In this document: in pieces, positions 8,287 to 17,317 of the stretch
Layout of the letters: each line of letters starts with the position of its first letter
Position numbering within the stretch: the stretch's first letter is position 1
Assembly (NCBI RefSeq): GCF_000684975.1
Contig: NZ_BAXZ01000028.1
Coordinates: 30,986 to 94,985, forward strand
DNA from: Paraburkholderia acidipaludis NBRC 101816
GTDB taxonomy: Bacteria; Pseudomonadota; Gammaproteobacteria; Burkholderiales; Burkholderiaceae
Reading direction: 5' to 3'
DNA: 64,000 nucleotides
Program-made: the position numbers and the translations under genes
Notes under the pieces: generated by a model
Databases searched by the model: none
Seen by the model: only the letters and a program-made list of their open reading frames with translations
Told to the model about the DNA's origin: nothing

Positions 8287-8313
8287 TAAAGGTTTATCAA
8301 ACCAGACCGATAT
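8287..8313 (+). promoter_or_regulatory. Sigma-28 (FliA)-type promoter
   Basis: TAAAGGTT (8287-8294), an exact 11-base spacer and ACCGATAT (8306-8313) match the flagellar sigma-28 consensus (TAAAGTTT, N11, GCCGATAA) at 7 of 8 and 6 of 8 positions. Transcription would start near 8320, giving a leader of about 65 bases to the GTG at 8388. It places the following operon in the motility regulon. Confidence 0.65.
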
Positions 8314-8387
8314 CGTAGCAATGGACCATAAGAATTCCGGCAGAGGATCGTCCATGCGCGTATCACCACACCACTACGGAGGGTAGC

Positions 8388-10826
8388 GTGCGCTGTTCGC
8401 ATCAGTGCGAACTCGCGCGCGACGATATGTTCAAACGCTTAACGATACAGAATGGGCTCACGCTCACGATTGCGGGCTATACGCTCGCGTTGATCGCCAC
8501 GATGCTCGTCGCCGTGCTGGGTCTCAAGCAGAGCAACGATGCACTCAAGCAGTCCTACGCGACCGATACGGTGGCGCTCACTCATCTGAAGACGAGTTCC
8601 GAACTGATGCTGCAAGTGCAGCTGGCGCTCGGCAACTACGAGACGCTTTTTTCCATGGGGCGCGCGAGCGACGACCTGCTGCCGAAGGCGCGCGCGGTGC
8701 TCAAGGCGAGCGACGACAATTGGGCGGCGTATCTGGCAAAGCCGCGCAACGCCGAAGAGTCGCGCGCGGCCAATGAGGTGCAGGTGGCCCGGGCGGCGCT
8801 CATCAAGCAGGCGCTTGAGCCGGAGTTCGCGCAGCTCTCGCAGAACGACTACTACAAATTCCACAATACCCGGGGCGAGGCCGATTCGCTCAACACCCGA
8901 TATGAGCGGGCGATGAGCGCGCTCGAAGCGTTACAGGTGGATCACCAGGAAGCGCGCTTCAATAGCGCGCAGGCGCAGTTCCATCGGCTCATGATCGCGG
9001 CGGCCGTGATCGCGCTGGCGGCGCTCGGCATTGGCCTCGGTGCGCGTGCCGCGCTGGCGGCGGTGATCGGACGGCCGCTTGCCCGCATGCAGTCGATGAT
9101 GAGCGAGATCGCGTCGAGCCAGGATTTCACGCGCCGTGTGCCGGTGGGGCGGATGGACGAAATCGGGCGCTCGATCGTCGCGTTCAACGAGATGATCGAG
9201 AAGATCCAGCAAAGCTCCGCGCTGCTCAAGCAGAAGACGGCCGACATTCAGGCGATGCTGCAGAACATTCAGCAGGGCATGCTGACGGTGGTCGATGGCG
9301 CGCTCGTGCACGCCGAATACTCGGCTTACCTCGAAGCGATCTTCGAGACGAAGGAGATCGCCGGGCAGCCGGTCATGGAGCTCGTGTTCGATCACACGGA
9401 TCTGAACTCGGACCTGCGCTCGCAGGTCGACGCCGCGATTCATGCCTGCATCGGCGAGGACGCGATGAACTTCACGTTCAACCAGCACCTGCTCGTGAAC
9501 GAGATCGCCAAGACGATGGCCGACGGCCGCGTGAAGACGCTCGACCTCAGCTGGTCGGCGATCACCGACGAGAACGACACGGTCATGCGCCTCATGCTTT
9601 GCGTGCGCGACGTGACCGAGTTGCGGCAGCTTGCGGCCGAGGCCGGCGAGCAGAAGAGCCGGCTCGAAATGATCGGCGAGATTCTCGCGGTCAGCGAAGA
9701 GAAGTTCCACCATTTCGTCGACAGCGCAACGGGCTTCGTCAACGAGAACGAGCGGATCATTCGCCAGCACGCGCAGGCCGACAGCGCGGCGATTGCCGAG
9801 CTGTTCCGCAACGCGCACACCATCAAGGGCAACGCGCGCACCTACAGCCTGCAGCATCTGACGAGCATCGTGCACGAGACCGAGCGGCGCTACGACGCCC
9901 TGCGCCGCAACGATGTCAGCGAGGAGTGGAATCAGGAAGTCCTGATTGCCGACCTCGAACGCGTGAAGGCCGCGATCGAGCGCTACAGGACGATCAACGA
10001 CGTGAGCCTGGGCCGCAAGGACGCCGGAAGCCACGGCAGCGCCGAACACTATCTGATGGTCGACCGCGGGCATATCCAGGAGAGCCTGCGCATGCTGGAA
10101 GCAGCGGACCCGGTCGACGTCCGCAGCCTGCTGACGATGCGCGACTCGCTGCATCGGAACTTGCGCATTCTCGGCACCGAAACGATCGAGGACGCCTTGT
10201 CGGGCGTGCTCGGGTCGTTGCCGTCGCTGGCGCGGGAGTTGGGCAAGGAGCCGCCCGTCGTGCGCATCGATGACGGTGGCTACCGCGTGGACAAGCAGGT
10301 GAGCAGCACCTTGAAGAATGTCTTCATGCACCTGATTCGCAACTCGGTCGATCATGGCATCGAGACCGCGACCACGCGCGTCGCGCAGGGCAAGCCGGCG
10401 GCCGGCACGATCGCCATTCAGGCCAGCCTCGGCAGGGGCGCGCTGCAGATCACCCTGAGCGACGACGGCCGCGGCCTCGCCCTCGGGCGTATCCGCAGTA
10501 TCGCGAGTGCGCGCGGTTGGCTCGACGACGACGCGCAACTGAGCGACGAACTGGTGGCCGACTTCATCTTTCACGCCGGCTTCTCGACCGCCGAAAAGGT
10601 CACGGAAGTGTCCGGGCGCGGCGTTGGCATGGACGCGGTGCGGGATTTCCTGAAGCGCGAGAACGGCAGCATCCAGTTGCGCTTCACCGACGACCAGCGC
10701 GGCGCCGACTACCGTCTGTTCCAGATCGTGGTCTGCCTGCCGGAGCGGTGCGCGGTGCACAGCGTGGGCGGTGCGCCGCAGGAGAAGGAAGAGATGCCGT
10801 TGCAGGCCGACGCGCTGTCCGATTGA
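8388..10826 (+). CDS. CheA-like histidine kinase with built-in chemoreceptor input
   Basis: This 812-residue hybrid starts like a chemoreceptor: TM1 (about 23-46), a periplasmic four-helix-type domain, TM2 (about 201-225) and HAMP. A PAS-like segment (about 290-410) is followed by an Hpt domain with NAHTIKGNAR (H477) and a CheA-type ATPase: N-box HLIRNSVDHGIE near 648, DDGRGLAL near 691 and GRGVGMDAV near 743. It ends just after the ATPase, so the CheW-like P5 domain is missing, and no P3 dimerisation helix pair or CheY-binding P2 is obvious. GTG at 8388 has GGAGG five bases upstream; ATG at 8427 is the alternative. It leads an operon with MCP-tip, CheX-like and CheY genes. Confidence 0.85.
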   Translation: MRCSHQCELARDDMFKRLTIQNGLTLTIAGYTLALIATMLVAVLGLKQSNDALKQSYATDTVALTHLKTSSELMLQVQLALGNYETLFSMGRASDDLLPKARAVLKASDDNWAAYLAKPRNAEESRAANEVQVARAALIKQALEPEFAQLSQNDYYKFHNTRGEADSLNTRYERAMSALEALQVDHQEARFNSAQAQFHRLMIAAAVIALAALGIGLGARAALAAVIGRPLARMQSMMSEIASSQDFTRRVPVGRMDEIGRSIVAFNEMIEKIQQSSALLKQKTADIQAMLQNIQQGMLTVVDGALVHAEYSAYLEAIFETKEIAGQPVMELVFDHTDLNSDLRSQVDAAIHACIGEDAMNFTFNQHLLVNEIAKTMADGRVKTLDLSWSAITDENDTVMRLMLCVRDVTELRQLAAEAGEQKSRLEMIGEILAVSEEKFHHFVDSATGFVNENERIIRQHAQADSAAIAELFRNAHTIKGNARTYSLQHLTSIVHETERRYDALRRNDVSEEWNQEVLIADLERVKAAIERYRTINDVSLGRKDAGSHGSAEHYLMVDRGHIQESLRMLEAADPVDVRSLLTMRDSLHRNLRILGTETIEDALSGVLGSLPSLARELGKEPPVVRIDDGGYRVDKQVSSTLKNVFMHLIRNSVDHGIETATTRVAQGKPAAGTIAIQASLGRGALQITLSDDGRGLALGRIRSIASARGWLDDDAQLSDELVADFIFHAGFSTAEKVTEVSGRGVGMDAVRDFLKRENGSIQLRFTDDQRGADYRLFQIVVCLPERCAVHSVGGAPQEKEEMPLQADALSD

Positions 10827-10844
10827 GTCATCTGGAGAAGGGCA

Positions 10845-11579
10845 GTGGCAGAACGATATGGAATCCCGATTATTGCGTTGATGCTCGGCTTGCTGGCCGT
10901 GTTCGCGGCGGTGTGGTTCGAGCGGCGCCGCGGCACACGGGAGCTCGCGCAGCAGCGCGCCGAAGCCGAAGCGCGCCATGGCGCCGCGCTCGCGCAGGCC
11001 GATGCCCGGCATCGGGAGCAGGCGGAACAGGAAAAGCGCGAGCTCGAGTCGCTCGTCGCGAGCCTGCGCGACGACCTGGCCCGGCGCTCGGCGGGCGAGG
11101 ACGAAGCCCATGCGGCGCGTGCCGCCGTGCTCGAGTTCAAGGAGGAATGCGGGCGGCTGGCGGCGTCCATCGCGGACGAAGCGGCCCGGCTCAAGACGCT
11201 TGCCGTGACCTTCGAGCGCTGGCATGAGCAGATGATTTCGCTGATGGCGCAGAACCAGGAGATGCACAGCAAGAACCAGGAGCTGTCGTCGATCGTCGCG
11301 CACGTGCTGATCGTGTCCTTGAACGCCTCGATCGAGGCGGCGCGCGCAGGCGCCGCCGGACGCGGATTCTCGGTCGTGGCGAGCGAGGTGCGCACGCTGG
11401 CGTCGCGCTCGCAGGAACTGTCGAAGAGCTATCGGGACAGCCTGCATCGCAACGACCTGATCACGACGGCGACCTTCCAGGATATTCAGGCGGGCGGCAA
11501 GATGATCGCCGCCTCGCTGGGCGGTGTTGCGTCGCGCGCGAACCAGCTTCAATCCAGGCTCGAGCAGGTGGCGACGTGA
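10845..11579 (+). CDS. Short MCP signalling-domain protein without sensor
   Basis: The 244-residue protein has one N-terminal membrane helix (about residues 7-24), a long charged coiled coil (25-130) and a chemoreceptor hairpin tip (IVAHVLIVSLNASIEAARAG, then GRGFSVVASEVRTLASRS, about 150-190). There is no periplasmic domain and no HAMP. It starts with GTG 18 bases after the kinase gene, with GGAGAAGGG upstream, and overlaps the CheX-like gene by four bases. Because the preceding kinase carries the sensory domain, this protein is more likely a signalling scaffold than a receptor; that is inference. Confidence 0.82.
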   Translation: MAERYGIPIIALMLGLLAVFAAVWFERRRGTRELAQQRAEAEARHGAALAQADARHREQAEQEKRELESLVASLRDDLARRSAGEDEAHAARAAVLEFKEECGRLAASIADEAARLKTLAVTFERWHEQMISLMAQNQEMHSKNQELSSIVAHVLIVSLNASIEAARAGAAGRGFSVVASEVRTLASRSQELSKSYRDSLHRNDLITTATFQDIQAGGKMIAASLGGVASRANQLQSRLEQVAT

Positions 11580-12115
11580 TCAGCGAGCAAGCGAAGGACA
11601 GCCTCGAGCGGATCTTTCGCCAGGCCGCGCGCCTGCGCCTGACGGCCAGCGCGGGCGATTCGTGCGAAGTCGCGCACGGCGCGCCGCACGAAGGCACGTC
11701 GGACGACGAATTGATCGTGCTGACCATTTCGTCGATCACTTTCCGGCTGCTGCTGGTCCTGCGTTTCGACAACGACGACGCCACCCGCGCTTACTACCTC
11801 GGCGGCGGGGAGGCGACGCTGGAGGAACGGCTGCTCGAAATCTGCAACCTGTGCTGCGGCGCGATGAATCATCAGCTCGTCGAATACTTCCCGGATCTCG
11901 GGATGTCGACGCCCTACGTGCTCAGCGGCCACTGCGCGGCGTATCTGACTCAACTGAAGCCCGATTTCCTCGCCTCGTATTGCGTGACGGTCAACGGGAC
12001 CGTGCGGCTCGGCGCGACGGTATGCGTGTGCGCCGACGCGCCGCTCGATTTCGTGGCGCACGTCGCCGAGGTTGCCGACGTGGCCGAGAGCGTCGGCGAG
12101 CTCGAACTCTTTTGA
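11576..12115 (+). CDS. CheX-like chemotaxis phosphatase
   Basis: The 179-residue protein carries the CheC/CheX/FliY active-site pattern ExxNxxxG once: E88, N91 and G95 in LLEICNLCCGAMNH. In CheX these Glu and Asn residues dephosphorylate CheY. The length is near that of CheX (about 155) with a longer N-terminus. Four nucleotides overlap the MCP-tip gene and the CheY gene follows 67 bases later. The active-site helix is unusually rich in cysteine (C90, C93, C94). Assignment rests on the motif and context rather than overall similarity. Confidence 0.7.
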   Translation: MISEQAKDSLERIFRQAARLRLTASAGDSCEVAHGAPHEGTSDDELIVLTISSITFRLLLVLRFDNDDATRAYYLGGGEATLEERLLEICNLCCGAMNHQLVEYFPDLGMSTPYVLSGHCAAYLTQLKPDFLASYCVTVNGTVRLGATVCVCADAPLDFVAHVAEVADVAESVGELELF

Positions 12116-12182
12116 CAACCCGGCAAGAAAGCCCGCATTTGTTTTGACGGATTACCTGATAAGGACTGGAGAGGAAAGCGTT

Positions 12183-12548
12183 ATGGCGAAGATTCTGGTG
12201 GTGGACGATTCGAGCACCGTGCGCGACGAGGTGGCGGGCTTCCTGAGAAAGAACGGCCTCGACGTGGACACGGCGATCGACGGCAAGGACGGGCTCGCGA
12301 AGCTGCGCACGAGCCCGGGCACCCGGCTCGTGATCAGCGACGTGAACATGCCGAACATGGACGGGCTGACCATGGTCGAGAAGATTCGCGGGGAGCTTGC
12401 GAATCAGAGTGTCAACGTGATCATGCTGACGACGGAAAGCAGCCCGGCGATGAAGGAGCGCGGCAAGGCCGCCGGCGTGAAGGGCTGGATCGTCAAGCCG
12501 TTCAAGGGTGAAGCGGTGCTGGAGACGTTCCGCAAGCTCGCGGGCTGA
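12183..12548 (+). CDS. CheY-like single-domain response regulator
   Basis: This 121-residue receiver has all expected residues: D8/D9 for metal, D53 (ISDVNMP) as phosphorylation site, T83/T84 (MLTTESS) and K105 (IVKPFKG). There is no output domain. GGAGAGGAAAGCG precedes the ATG at 12183. As last gene of the operon it should take phosphate from H477 of the kinase and be reset by the CheX-like protein. Whether it acts on the flagellar motor or elsewhere cannot be read. Confidence 0.92.
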   Translation: MAKILVVDDSSTVRDEVAGFLRKNGLDVDTAIDGKDGLAKLRTSPGTRLVISDVNMPNMDGLTMVEKIRGELANQSVNVIMLTTESSPAMKERGKAAGVKGWIVKPFKGEAVLETFRKLAG

Positions 12549-12646
12549 GCGGGCGGCAAGCGGAGGATTGAAGCGGCTGCAGTGTCACGAGTACACGCGC
12601 CTTTTCGTCGTCGATGTCGACGTGGACTCGCACAGAGTGCTGCACC

Positions 12647-14986
12647 ATGACACCGAAAGAACTGTTGGCGAGAGTGATCCGGCTGATTGCCGTGCCGCCG
12701 GAGAATCCGGAGCTGCTCAAGGCGCAACACCAGGCCTTCGCGCGGCAGCTTCCCGTGATGTACATCATCCTCGTTTCCAGCACCTGGAGCGTGGCCGTCA
12801 CGCACATGGGGCACGCGCCCGGCTGGCTGGCCGTCACCATACCGGTCCTGCTTACGCTGACGTGCGCGATCCGGGTGCTCTACTGGTGGAAATCGCGTCA
12901 TGTGGACACGACCGCGCAAGCCGCGGCGCGAGCGCTCATGCGCACGAACCGCCTGGCCGTGGTCATCGCCGTCGCGTTCACCACGTGGGCGCTCCTGCTG
13001 TTTCCGTATGGGAATGCGTTCGAGAAGGCCCAGGTGGCCTTCTACATGGCGATTACGGTGATCGGGATCATCCTGAGCCTCATGTTCCTGCGCTCTGCCG
13101 CGCTCATCGTGACGGTGATCGTGAACGTACCGTTCATGCTCTTCTTTGTTTCGACAGGAGAACCAACCTTGGTCGCGACCGCGATCAACATGGTTTTCGT
13201 TTCGGGCGGTCTGATTGCCATGGTTTTCGTCAATCACGAGGCCTTCGCGCGCATGATCGAAGCCCGGAGCGAGTCGCGCAACCGGGAGCAGGCCCAGCAG
13301 CGCCTGCTGGACATGATCGACGACATGCCGGTGGCAGTGATGACCGTCGACCTCGACACGTTCAGGATCAACTACGTCAACGAAACGTCGAAGCATACGC
13401 TGCGCGCCATCGAACACCTGCTGCCGATCCGCGCGGCCGACATCGTGGGGACCTCGATCGACGTGTTTCACCGGCATCCGGAACGCCAGCGCCGGCTGCT
13501 GTCCGATCCCGCCAACCTGCCGCACCGGACCCGCATCCAGCTTGGGCCGGAAGTGCTCGACCTGCAGGTGTCGGCCGTCAACAACGCGAACGGCCACTAT
13601 ATCGGCCCGATGCTCTCCTGGTCCATCGTGACGCGGCAGGCAGAGGCCGAGGAACGGATCTACCGGCTCGCGCACGAGGACTCGCTCACGGGCCTGCCGA
13701 ACCGGGCCACTTTCCTGGACGAGCTGGAGGCGAACCTGGCCCGGCCGGACACGGCCATCGGTCTGCTGTACATCGATCTGGACGGGTTCAAGATCATTAA
13801 CGATGCGCGCGGACATCGCGCCGGCGACGAACTCCTGCGGCAGGTCGCCAACCGGCTGCGCGGCGAGTGTCTGCACGCTCCGAACCTGAACCTCGGACGC
13901 ATTGGCGGCGACGAGTTTGCGGTGCTCGTACGCGATGCCTGTGCGGATGCGGTCGCCTCGATCGCCGCGAGACTGGTCGAGGTGCTCATCGCGCCTTACG
14001 CCCTCGAGCCTGACCGGCAGGTGCGGATCGGCGCCTCCATTGGCTGCGTGCTGGCCCCGCATCGCGACGAGAGCGCGGAGGCGCTGCTCTCGCGTGCGGA
14101 CATGGCGCTCTACGCAGCCAAGGCGGCCGGCAAGGGAACCTACCGCATGTTCTCGCCGGATATGGAGGCGCGCGCGCAGGAGCGGCTGCAGCTCGAAGCG
14201 AAGCTGCGCGTCGCGCTCGAAGAGAATCAGGGCCTCTTCGTGTTTTATCAGCCGATCGTCGACGTTGCGACGACCCGGGTCACGGCGAGAGAAGCGTTGG
14301 TGCGTTGGCACAGCCCGAAGCGGGGCTGGATTTCTCCCTCGGAGTTCATCCCGGTGGCCGAAGACAGCGGTTTGATCGACCGGCTCGGGCGGTTCGTGCT
14401 GAACCGCGCATGCCGCGATGCGGCGCACTGGCGGGACGGCGCACGCGTGGCCGTGAACGTTTCCGCGGCGCAGCTCGGCCGCGGAACGATCGGACCCACG
14501 ATCGCGGCCGTGCTCGCCGATTCGGGACTGCCTCCCGACCGGCTCGAAATCGAAGTGACGGAAACGGCGTTGCTGCACGACGAGGGCGAAGTCGTAGCCG
14601 ACTTGCGCGCGCTTCGCGACATGGGCGTGCGCGTGGCGCTCGACGATTTCGGAACGGGCTTCTCGTCGCTGGTCCACGTGCGGGCCTTCCCGTTCGACAA
14701 GATCAAGATCGACGGTTCGTTCGTCCGTGACGCCGTTACGCGGCCTGACTGCGCAGCCGTGGTCAGGGCCATTGCGGACCTGGGCAAGCGCCTGGGCGTC
14801 ACGACCGTGGCGGAAGGCGTGGAAACCCAGGAGCAGTTCGCCCGCATCACGGAAGAAGGGTGCACCGAGGTCCAGGGCTATCTCTTCGGCCACCCTCTGC
14901 CTCGCGAAAGCGACGCACTCCTGATAGAACGTATCAACCTGCATGCCTCGTCGGGAACACCGCTCAGGAACCCGACACCGTCTTGA
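12647..14986 (+). CDS. Membrane GGDEF-EAL c-di-GMP enzyme
   Basis: The 779-residue protein has about six N-terminal membrane helices (30-195), a PAS-like domain (about 220-335), a GGDEF domain (IGGDEF near 419) and an EAL domain. EAL signature residues are intact: EALVRW near 548, NVSAAQL, EVTETALL, DDFGTGFSSL and VAEGVETQEQ. Both catalytic motifs are complete, so it could make and degrade c-di-GMP. The start is uncertain (12614 or 12647); 12647 is preferred because the upstream extension is not hydrophobic and lacks a ribosome site. It follows the chemosensory operon by 98 bases and may be co-transcribed. Confidence 0.9.
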   Translation: MTPKELLARVIRLIAVPPENPELLKAQHQAFARQLPVMYIILVSSTWSVAVTHMGHAPGWLAVTIPVLLTLTCAIRVLYWWKSRHVDTTAQAAARALMRTNRLAVVIAVAFTTWALLLFPYGNAFEKAQVAFYMAITVIGIILSLMFLRSAALIVTVIVNVPFMLFFVSTGEPTLVATAINMVFVSGGLIAMVFVNHEAFARMIEARSESRNREQAQQRLLDMIDDMPVAVMTVDLDTFRINYVNETSKHTLRAIEHLLPIRAADIVGTSIDVFHRHPERQRRLLSDPANLPHRTRIQLGPEVLDLQVSAVNNANGHYIGPMLSWSIVTRQAEAEERIYRLAHEDSLTGLPNRATFLDELEANLARPDTAIGLLYIDLDGFKIINDARGHRAGDELLRQVANRLRGECLHAPNLNLGRIGGDEFAVLVRDACADAVASIAARLVEVLIAPYALEPDRQVRIGASIGCVLAPHRDESAEALLSRADMALYAAKAAGKGTYRMFSPDMEARAQERLQLEAKLRVALEENQGLFVFYQPIVDVATTRVTAREALVRWHSPKRGWISPSEFIPVAEDSGLIDRLGRFVLNRACRDAAHWRDGARVAVNVSAAQLGRGTIGPTIAAVLADSGLPPDRLEIEVTETALLHDEGEVVADLRALRDMGVRVALDDFGTGFSSLVHVRAFPFDKIKIDGSFVRDAVTRPDCAAVVRAIADLGKRLGVTTVAEGVETQEQFARITEEGCTEVQGYLFGHPLPRESDALLIERINLHASSGTPLRNPTPS

Positions 14987-15065
14987 CCGGACGTGTTTAC
15001 ACCTATCAATACAACGCCTGCGCAGCCGTTAAAACGGCATCATCGTCCGCCCGCGAAATTCGGGC

Positions 15066-16622
15066 ATGCCGAGCCTTGACCTCGGCCGCATCATGTTCAC
15101 GAAATATTCCGCCTTCAACCTGATTCTCTCGACGCCGGCGCTGGAGCGGGACACGGTTAGCGCGTCCAGCCGCTCGTCGCTGCTGTCGACGCTGTTCGAC
15201 AACTTTCGTCCGCTGCTCATGGCGGGCATCGCCAGCGCGTTCGTCGCGGCGACGGCGTTCGTGCGGCTGCACCAATGGTGGGCCGCGTTATGGTTCGCCG
15301 CCGATCTGGGTACGACTTCGGCCCGGCTCGGCATGGTGTACTTCTACACGTCCCGCGGCCCCTCGGCCAGGGTTCATCCGCAACGATGGGCCATCTCCTA
15401 TGTGCCCCTCGCGCTCGCTTCGTCCCTGTTGCTGGGTACCGGCACGATGGCGTGCGTGATGTCGGCGGATACCGAGGTGGCCGCCCTCGCCATCATGGTG
15501 ACAGCCGGGGTTCTGGGCGGCATAGCGTCACGCAACGCCGCGCTGCCTTACCTCGCGATCACGCAGATTCTCCTGGGCGCGCTGCCGATCGGCCTTGGTG
15601 CGCTGCTCACGGCACGGAGCGGGTTCTGGATTCTCGTGCCGCCCCTCGTGGCCTACGTCACCGCCATGGTCTCGGTTGTCCGCCGCCACTACGAGGGGCT
15701 CGTCGCGTTGATGAGCGCGGAACAGAAACATGCGGAAATTGCGGCCCGGTTCGATGCGGCATTGGCCAACATGCCGCACGGCCTGTGCACCACCGACATC
15801 GCGGGAAGGGTCATCATCGCCAACCGCCGCACGGCGGAGCTGTTCGGCGCCACGGCCGAAATGCTGAAACTCAACGCGCCGCTGCCCGAGTTTATCGGTC
15901 ATGTCGCGCTCGCGCAGTTCGGCGAGACGCTGCGCCCGCAGATCACGGAGCGATGCGCGGCATGGCTGCGCGAAGGACGCAGTCCGTTGAACCTGGAACT
16001 CCGCGACGGTCGGCAGCTCGAGATGACCCGCAACCCGCTGCCCGACGGCACCGCCGTGATCATCATCGAAGACGTCACGGAACGTCGCCAGAACGAGGCG
16101 AATATTCTTTACCTCGCGAGACACGATTCACTCACCGGTCTTGCCAACCATCGCGAATTCGGCGACCAGCTCGACACGATCCTTGCCCATGCAACGATCA
16201 CGCACGAAAACGCACCCGCCGTCATGTATCTGGATCTCGACGGATTCAAGCAGGTCAACGACAAACTCGGTCATGGCGCCGGAGACGAGGTATTGAAAGA
16301 AGTCGCGGCACGCCTGAAGCGCGCGCTTCGGCATGACGAACTCGCGGCGCGCCTCGGCGGGGACGAATTCGCCATCGTCGGCCAGTACGCGGATCTGACC
16401 TCCGCCACGGCAACCGCGCAACGCCTCATTCGCGAACTGGAGCGCCCCTATCGCCTGTCCGCCGGCAAGACGGTCGCTATCGGCACCAGCATCGGCATTG
16501 CCTTCGCTACCGGGAACGAAGCCCCGGACCAGATCATTCGTCGTGCTGACGATGCGCTGTACCGCGCCAAACAGGCGGGTAAGGGCACTTACCGCGTCTC
16601 CAGAGGCGCAGTTATGCGGTAG
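15066..16622 (+). CDS. Membrane diguanylate cyclase with PAS domain
   Basis: The 518-residue protein has about six membrane helices (45-205), a PAS-like domain (about 225-345) and a C-terminal GGDEF domain with LGGDEF near residue 430 and the DxLTGLxN entry motif. No EAL domain is present, so it should synthesise c-di-GMP. Start is uncertain; ATG at 15093 is possible. A palindrome (GCCGTT, AA, AACGGC at 15025-15038) lies just upstream. With the GGDEF-EAL gene it forms a c-di-GMP pair next to the chemosensory operon. Confidence 0.88.
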   Translation: MPSLDLGRIMFTKYSAFNLILSTPALERDTVSASSRSSLLSTLFDNFRPLLMAGIASAFVAATAFVRLHQWWAALWFAADLGTTSARLGMVYFYTSRGPSARVHPQRWAISYVPLALASSLLLGTGTMACVMSADTEVAALAIMVTAGVLGGIASRNAALPYLAITQILLGALPIGLGALLTARSGFWILVPPLVAYVTAMVSVVRRHYEGLVALMSAEQKHAEIAARFDAALANMPHGLCTTDIAGRVIIANRRTAELFGATAEMLKLNAPLPEFIGHVALAQFGETLRPQITERCAAWLREGRSPLNLELRDGRQLEMTRNPLPDGTAVIIIEDVTERRQNEANILYLARHDSLTGLANHREFGDQLDTILAHATITHENAPAVMYLDLDGFKQVNDKLGHGAGDEVLKEVAARLKRALRHDELAARLGGDEFAIVGQYADLTSATATAQRLIRELERPYRLSAGKTVAIGTSIGIAFATGNEAPDQIIRRADDALYRAKQAGKGTYRVSRGAVMR

Positions 16623-16651
16623 AAGCCCGGCACCGGGGCGAAATGTGTGCG

Positions 16652-17128
16652 CTACACCTTGAGCGGAGCCCGACTCTGCTCGTTGTTCAGATGAACGAAT
16701 TGACTCAGCAGGCGCATCAGATTGACGGCGTCCTCTTCGGACATGCCGGCGAAAAGCGTATCGCGCAGATCGCGCACGGACGGCATCAGGCCGGCCAGCA
16801 GCGCCTCGCCTTCCGGCGTGAGAAGCAGACGACGCTGTCGCCTGGGCAGCATCTCCCTCACGATCCATCCTTTGCTCTCCAGGCGCGCGGCAATGTCTGC
16901 CGTCGTCGAGGTGTCGAGCGCCACTTTTTGCGCGAGCGTGACCTGATCCAGGCCGGGGCATTCGCCAAGCATGCGGAGGATGGCGTATTGCACAGGGGTA
17001 ACGTCACGCCCCAGTTTTTCGTAAAACATGGCGACTGCGATCTGATTGGCGCGGCGGATCAGATGGCCGGGCTCTTCGTAGAGGTCCAGGGGCGGGCGGG
17101 CTGCGTCGGCGGCAGTGCTTTTTTTCAT
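16652..17128 (-). CDS. MarR-family regulator divergent from vanAB
   Basis: The 158-residue protein has the MarR winged-helix fold: TPVQYAILRML, TLAQKVALDTSTTADIAARLESKGW for the recognition helix, and the RRQRRLLLTPEG wing. It diverges from vanA across 189 bases containing two copies of a palindrome, so it very probably represses vanAB and itself. Known vanAB regulators in Pseudomonas and Acinetobacter are GntR-type VanR, so a MarR protein here is a different solution. The ligand is likely vanillate or a related aromatic acid. Confidence 0.9.
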   Translation of the reverse strand: MKKSTAADAARPPLDLYEEPGHLIRRANQIAVAMFYEKLGRDVTPVQYAILRMLGECPGLDQVTLAQKVALDTSTTADIAARLESKGWIVREMLPRRQRRLLLTPEGEALLAGLMPSVRDLRDTLFAGMSEEDAVNLMRLLSQFVHLNNEQSRAPLKV

Positions 17129-17221
17129 GGCGAGATCAGGCGTGATTCATCGGCCGGTATGCGGATACCGTAACCGTTGAGGGAAAACCAGTATACCGCG
17201 CGGCTTGTAGGCGGATCAGAC

Positions 17222-17256
17222 ATTCAGTACACTGAATTACATTCAGTACACTGAAT
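17222..17256. promoter_or_regulatory. Tandem MarR operator upstream of vanA
   Basis: Two identical copies of ATTCAGT-AC-ACTGAAT occur at 17222-17237 and 17241-17256, offset by 19 bases (just under two helical turns). Each is a palindrome with seven-base arms. The position between divergent marR and vanA genes makes them the operator pair of the MarR protein. Confidence 0.75.
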
Positions 17257-17317
17257 ATACCGATCGCGCTCCGACCCGGCAAGGTCGACCGAGGGCGCCT
17301 GAAAAGGAGGCAAAAGA

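Noticed and set aside
8931..11552. 873-codon open frame on the minus strand
   Set aside because: It is antisense to the kinase, MCP-tip and part of adjacent genes, is rich in Arg/His/Ala as expected from a GC-biased third position, and has no recognisable domain.
12404..14944. 846-codon minus-strand frame
   Set aside because: It lies over the intact GGDEF-EAL gene and has shadow-frame composition.
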